Assembly (NCBI GenBank): GCA_030591305.1
Contig: JAUVBI010000105.1
Location: forward strand, 1-10,010
Reading direction: 5' to 3'
Length of the DNA: 10,010 nt
From: Pseudomonadota bacterium
Lineage (GTDB): Bacteria; Pseudomonadota; Gammaproteobacteria; Pseudomonadales; Halieaceae
Shown: in pieces, positions 6,601 through 10,010 of the stretch
How the letters are laid out: the number at the start of each line of letters is the position of its first letter
Position numbering within the stretch: the stretch's first letter is position 1
Notes under the pieces: model-generated
Told to the model about the DNA's origin: nothing
What the model saw: the letters and a program-made list of their open reading frames with translations, nothing else
The model's database searches: none
Program-made: the position numbers and the translations under genes

Positions 6601-7074
6601 ATGAAAATTATTATGCATACACTGGCAATAGCCGCGACACTTACTCTGGCCGGCTGTGATACTGGACCAACGGGCTCCATGGGTTTTACCCTGCCCGACG
6701 GCAATGCAGAGCAGGGCAAGGTAAATTATATCGAATTTGGTTGTAACGCCTGCCATGTAAGTAAAGAAGTGCCGCAAATTGATGTTGGCGATGCCGCTAC
6801 GATATCAGTGACCCTGGGTGGGGAGGCCACGCGTATTAAAACCTACGGCGAGCTCGTTACCTCGGTGATAAACCCCTCGCACCGTGTTGCCAGGCGCAAG
6901 TCGGGGGACATGGCCGATGAAAGCGGCAAGTCGAAGATGGTTACTTTCAACGATGTAATGACGGTGACCGAGCTCATCGATCTGGTGGCTTTTGTACAAT
7001 CACAGTACACACTGTCACCCTACAGCAATTCCAACTATCCCATTTACTGGATTCCGGATGGTGATAAAGAATAA
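6601..7074 (+). CDS. Lipoprotein c-type cytochrome (mono-heme)
   Basis: The 157-residue product has a lipoprotein signal with lipobox LAGC (Cys19) and one heme-binding motif CNACH (Cys48, Cys51, His52). The class I cytochrome layout continues with VTSVINPSH (87-94) and a C-terminal segment around Met113 (MVTFNDVMT) followed by ELIDLVAFVQ. This fits the usual MPxFxxxLTxxExxDLVAYL pattern, with Met113 as the likely sixth heme ligand. It is therefore a membrane-anchored periplasmic electron carrier. The residue after the lipidated Cys is Asp, which in E. coli causes retention in the inner membrane. A strong SD (AGAGG, 6590-6594) precedes the ATG. It lies 36 bp after the TonB-dependent receptor and is almost certainly cotranscribed, hinting at a redox step for the imported ligand (inference). 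It ends 9 bp before the large palindrome. Confidence 0.88.
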   Translation: MKIIMHTLAIAATLTLAGCDTGPTGSMGFTLPDGNAEQGKVNYIEFGCNACHVSKEVPQIDVGDAATISVTLGGEATRIKTYGELVTSVINPSHRVARRKSGDMADESGKSKMVTFNDVMTVTELIDLVAFVQSQYTLSPYSNSNYPIYWIPDGDKE

Positions 7075-7083
7075 CAAAACTGG

Positions 7084-7173
7084 AGACTTAAAACCGGGGA
7101 CGTAGCACAATAAAATACCAGTGAGCTGAGGCTCACTGGTATTTTATTGTGCTACGTCCCCGGTTTTAAGTCT
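7084..7173. repeat. Perfect 43-bp inverted repeat with 4-base loop; probable bidirectional terminator / REP-MITE-like element
   Basis: Bases 7084-7126 are the exact reverse complement of 7131-7173, with loop TGAG at 7127-7130. The arms carry ACCGGGGACGTAGCAC and an AT-rich block before a GC-containing tip. It fills the whole 102-bp gap between two convergent genes, lying 9 bp from the cytochrome stop and 3 bp from the phosphatase-kinase stop. It should form a very stable hairpin in both transcripts and act as a terminator or 3' stabiliser, although no U-tract follows. The GGGGACGTAG motif recalls short repeats found around IS200-like/RAYT transposases; no transposase is present here. Confidence 0.9.
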
Positions 7174-7176
7174 GGG

Positions 7177-8982
7177 CTAGTCACTGTTCTGGTAAATCAA
7201 TATCAGGACAACCAGCAAGATGGTAAACCACAGGAAGGACAGAATCTTCCAGAAGAACACGGTATTGCCTTCCTTTTTATTATGGACCTGGCCCTCCTTG
7301 AGAAACTCGGGATTGGGGTGTTGCAGGTCCTGGATAAATTCCTCCAGAGTGGCGTAACGCAACTCCGGGTCATTTTTGCAGCCCTTCTCCAGCGCCTTAT
7401 CAAACCACACTGGTATTATCTCTCGGTGCCGGTAGCTGGGGACGTAGTTCAGGTTGTGGAAGTTTTCCAGGGTTTTAGCGCGCTCCATGCGTCTGCCGTA
7501 GGGCAGCTGTCCGCCGGTAAACATTTCATAGGCGATAACCGCCAGAGAGTAGATGTCGCCCTGCTTGTAGGTGTTAATGCCAAAGCGGTAGGAGGGGTCG
7601 GCGTAGTCTAGAGTGCCCAGCGCTATCTCCTGTTCGAAGGGGTTGAAAATCTCCTGTAAACCCGGGGCGTAGACCGCACCGAAATCTACAATTTTAATGC
7701 TGCCATCGGGCAGTATCATAACGTTGCCGGGCTTTAGATCCTGGTGCACCACCTGTTGCGCGTGCATGGCAAACAGGCCATCGGCAATCTTCAGGATGAT
7801 CTCGGCAACCACACTGGGCCTGGGTTCCGGGTTTTGCTCTATCCACTTCTGCAAGGTGATACCAGGTACCCTTTCCATGAGGTAGTACAGGAAGTGTTTT
7901 GCGCCTTTTTTTGGCGGTATAATTTTCACTACATTGGGGTGGTTGATGCGGCTGCCAATCCACTCCTCGGCGATAAATCGCTCAATGTAGGCTGGGTTAT
8001 CACTGTAGGTGGCGGAGGGCGTTTTCATCACCAACTCAACACCGCTTTCCAACTCTCTGACAAAGTAGAGCTGGCTGCGCTCGCTGGCCCATAATTCTTC
8101 CAGCACCTCGTAGCCGTCAATTTTTAAACCTGGGCGCAGTTCGGGTGGGAAGGGCAGTTTGGTCAGGCGTGCACTGAAGTCGCCTTTTTCCTCTACGCCA
8201 AGATGATCAATGCGCAGGATACAGCAACTGATATTGTCGTCGCTGCCCGCTTCCAGGGCTTTTTCCACCAAGGTAGTACAGGCGCTATCCAGGTCTTCCG
8301 ACCTCTTTTCGATGATCTCCCTAATTTGATCATCACTGAGGAAGTCGTGCACACCATCCGAATCCAGGTAAAAAATATCACCCTGGCACAGCTCTACTGT
8401 GCTGGCGTCAATATTGAGTGTAGTGTCCATGCCCATAGCGCGGATCAGGTATTGCTTGTCGTCAGAAATGGCCGCGACGTGATCCCGGGTGAGTTGCTTG
8501 AAGCTGCCGTCCTCAGCGGAAAGCCGGTAGATTCTGCTGTCACCCACATGAAACAGATAAGCTAGATGTGATTTGATGACCAGCATGCTCAGGGTGCATA
8601 TATAGCCCCTGGCCTCATTGGGCATTTCGCGACCCAGGTCGTACAGTTCGCTGTTGAGCGTGGTCAGTGTTTTTTGTATGGCATGCTTGACGCTCCACAG
8701 CTCTGGTGTTTTGAAATAGTTGTCCAGAATGGCTTCGACCGAACGGTGCGCAGCCTCCTTTCCTGCTTCCGCAGAACTTACACCATCGGCGACAACGGCC
8801 ACCGCACCTTTGGTGGTGAGCAGTTCGGCACTGGGCACGCGAAAGCCAATCGCATCTTCATTGATAGACTTTTTGATACCCGCATCGGTATGAGTGGCGA
8901 TGCTGGCCCTGAAAGATCTGGATTGTTCCAAGTGTAAACCTCTGCGATGTCGCCACTCATCGGAATTGATGAGCGGCGGCAC
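7177..8982 (-). CDS. PP2C phosphatase - Ser/Thr protein kinase fusion, C-terminally membrane anchored
   Basis: The 601-residue product has two signalling domains. The first is a PP2C-type phosphatase, about 23-260, with the metal-binding acidic motifs NED (41-43), ADG (65-67), GDSR (147-150), DSDG (207-210) and GSDDN (246-250). The second is a Hanks-type kinase, about 287-555: Lys320 in VMKTP, alpha-C Glu339/340, catalytic loop HQDLKPGN (413-420), DFG (433-435) and GDIYSL with Asp476. The glycine-rich loop is degenerate (LWASERSQLY) and HRD reads HQD. A single helix at about 577-596 near the C-terminus anchors it, domains facing the cytoplasm. The gene lies 5 bp after a NasA/NarK transporter; a similar kinase sits beside nasA and nirB in Pseudomonas aeruginosa, so a role in nitrate assimilation control is likely but unproven. 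The start shown is GTG (8980-8982) with no SD; a TTG at 8929-8931 preceded by AGAGGT six bases away is a serious alternative. Confidence 0.9.
   Translation of the reverse strand: MPPLINSDEWRHRRGLHLEQSRSFRASIATHTDAGIKKSINEDAIGFRVPSAELLTTKGAVAVVADGVSSAEAGKEAAHRSVEAILDNYFKTPELWSVKHAIQKTLTTLNSELYDLGREMPNEARGYICTLSMLVIKSHLAYLFHVGDSRIYRLSAEDGSFKQLTRDHVAAISDDKQYLIRAMGMDTTLNIDASTVELCQGDIFYLDSDGVHDFLSDDQIREIIEKRSEDLDSACTTLVEKALEAGSDDNISCCILRIDHLGVEEKGDFSARLTKLPFPPELRPGLKIDGYEVLEELWASERSQLYFVRELESGVELVMKTPSATYSDNPAYIERFIAEEWIGSRINHPNVVKIIPPKKGAKHFLYYLMERVPGITLQKWIEQNPEPRPSVVAEIILKIADGLFAMHAQQVVHQDLKPGNVMILPDGSIKIVDFGAVYAPGLQEIFNPFEQEIALGTLDYADPSYRFGINTYKQGDIYSLAVIAYEMFTGGQLPYGRRMERAKTLENFHNLNYVPSYRHREIIPVWFDKALEKGCKNDPELRYATLEEFIQDLQHPNPEFLKEGQVHNKKEGNTVFFWKILSFLWFTILLVVLILIYQNSD
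8938..8943 (-). promoter_or_regulatory. Strong ribosome binding site suggesting a later TTG start
   Basis: AGAGGT on the minus strand lies six bases before an in-frame TTG (8929-8931) that would begin the phosphatase-kinase at MEQSRSFRAS, 17 residues downstream of the GTG. The conserved PP2C domain starts just after this point, so nothing of the domain would be lost. The GTG at 8982 has no comparable SD. Confidence 0.45.
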
Positions 8983-8987
8983 TGAGA

Positions 8988-10010
8988 TCAGGTTACATCG
9001 ATAAGCTCAACGGTGCCATCGGGCAAAATTTCAGTCATTTTTCCTGTCGGCTCTTCCAGGAATAAAACCAACAGGAAGATGAAGCCAGCGGATGCGCCAA
9101 TCAGCATAAAGAACGTACTGTAATCCACGAAGGACAAAATAGTCAGGTAGGTGACTGCGCCCACGTTGCCAAAAGCGCCTGTCATGCCGGCAATCTGGCC
9201 GGTCATGCGGCGCTGCACCAGGGGTACCATGGCAAATACAGCACCTTCTCCCGCCTGTACAAAGAAGGAGCAACACATGGTGGCGATAACCGCCAGGGGA
9301 ATCCACCAACCGCCATTGATCTGGCTGAGTAGGAAATAACCCACCGCCAAGCCGCAAATCAGGATTAGCATGGTTTTGCGCCGGCCAAAATTGTCACTTA
9401 ACCAACCGCCACCGGGACGTGCCGCCAGGTTCATAAAGGCAAAACCCGAGGCCAGTAACCCGGCTTGTACAGGAGAGAGGCCATCAAAGGTTTCCAGGAA
9501 GAACAGGGGCAACATGGAGACCACCGCCAGTTCTGATCCAAAGGTGGCAAAGTAGGACCAGTTGAGGATGGCCACTTGTTTGAATTTGTAACGCTGCATC
9601 TCGGGAACACCTTCTTTCAGGTGCTCGTGATTGACCTTCCAGATCTGGCTGGACTGGAAGATATACAGGGCAACCAGGCCAATATAAATAATGCTACAGG
9701 CGGTATCGCCCAGCAGGCCAAGATTGCTTGGAGACAATTTCCAGGTGAGTACAGCCAGAGCGAGATACATGGGAATATTCATTGCCAGCAGGAACCAGAA
9801 GTCTCCCCAACTGCTCACTTCCAGCCCCCCGGATTTTTTGGGCTTGAAGTAAGTGGAGCCCTTGGGGGTGTCGCGTACGTTGAAAAAGTAGATAACGCCA
9901 TAAATGGCTGCAAGAACGCCAGTGCCGCCGATGGCGTAACGCCAGCCGTCGTCACCGCCTATGGCGAGGGCGATCAGGGGCAGGCTCATGGCCGCAGCAG
10001 CGGAACCAAA
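8988..10010 (-). CDS. nasA: Nitrate/nitrite MFS transporter, NasA/NarK (NNP) family (5' end missing)
   Basis: Partial gene: 340 residues to the stop are visible and the frame stays open to the right edge, so the start lies beyond 10010. It is the C-terminal three quarters of a major-facilitator protein with about nine membrane segments. The NNP-family nitrate signature appears as [13 protein letters not shown], preceded by [18 protein letters not shown]. The cytoplasmic loop [16 protein letters not shown] followed by GGLEVSS is typical of NasA-type proteins, as is [17 protein letters not shown] in the second half. It should import nitrate (and/or export or exchange nitrite) across the inner membrane. 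It is the upstream partner of the phosphatase-kinase gene, 5 bp apart, clearly one operon. NarK versus NasA (respiratory versus assimilatory) cannot be settled from the sequence; the kinase neighbour favours the assimilatory type. Confidence 0.9.
   Translation of the reverse strand, partial: FGSAAAAMSLPLIALAIGGDDGWRYAIGGTGVLAAIYGVIYFFNVRDTPKGSTYFKPKKSGGLEVSSWGDFWFLLAMNIPMYLALAVLTWKLSPSNLGLLGDTACSIIYIGLVALYIFQSSQIWKVNHEHLKEGVPEMQRYKFKQVAILNWSYFATFGSELAVVSMLPLFFLETFDGLSPVQAGLLASGFAFMNLAARPGGGWLSDNFGRRKTMLILICGLAVGYFLLSQINGGWWIPLAVIATMCCSFFVQAGEGAVFAMVPLVQRRMTGQIAGMTGAFGNVGAVTYLTILSFVDYSTFFMLIGASAGFIFLLVLFLEEPTGKMTEILPDGTVELIDVT

Noticed and set aside
7147..7611. Plus-strand open frame of 154 codons starting inside the palindrome
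   Set aside because: It is antisense to the C-terminal half of the kinase gene, has no recognisable domain, and the opposite strand has clear kinase motifs.

Overview
The window looks like chromosomal DNA of an aerobic, probably marine gammaproteobacterium (a Cellvibrionales/Halieaceae-like or Pseudomonas-related background is my guess). The reasons are moderate GC, Gram-negative envelope genes (TonB-dependent receptor, two lipoproteins), and a nitrate-transporter plus protein kinase pair of the kind known from Pseudomonas nitrate assimilation loci. No tRNA, rRNA, CRISPR array, transposase or phage gene is visible. There are eight confident protein genes, two of them cut by the window edges, one small gene with a tentative family call, and one doubtful small membrane ORF.

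Left part (1-1530): the 5' end of a YiaD-like OmpA-family lipoprotein gene runs off the left edge on the minus strand. A four-helix bestrophin-like (DUF4239) membrane protein gene follows, also on minus. The gap after it carries a 14-bp direct repeat and a coding-looking stretch for a tiny membrane protein or gene remnant.

Middle (1530-4483): an exported M3B oligoendopeptidase F-like metallopeptidase lies on plus. It converges on a minus-strand pair: a 66-residue protein resembling the DUF1949 domain of YigZ, translationally coupled by a TGATG overlap to a CadD-family cation-resistance transporter.

Right-middle (4483-7173): a TonB-dependent outer-membrane receptor is followed after 36 bp by a lipoprotein c-type cytochrome, which looks like a two-gene uptake/redox operon. 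It ends at a perfect 43-bp inverted repeat with a 4-base loop. This fills the gap to the convergent gene and probably terminates both transcripts, and it may be a REP/MITE-like element.

Right part (7177-10010): on minus, a NasA/NarK-type nitrate/nitrite MFS transporter (5' end beyond the window) is followed after 5 bp by a PP2C phosphatase-Ser/Thr kinase fusion with a C-terminal membrane anchor. This matches the nasA-kinase pairing of assimilatory nitrate loci, but the nirBD genes usually found next are absent here. I see no clearly new multi-gene system. The most unusual items are the palindrome, the receptor-cytochrome pair, the stand-alone DUF1949-like gene coupled to cadD, and the membrane-anchored phosphatase-kinase.
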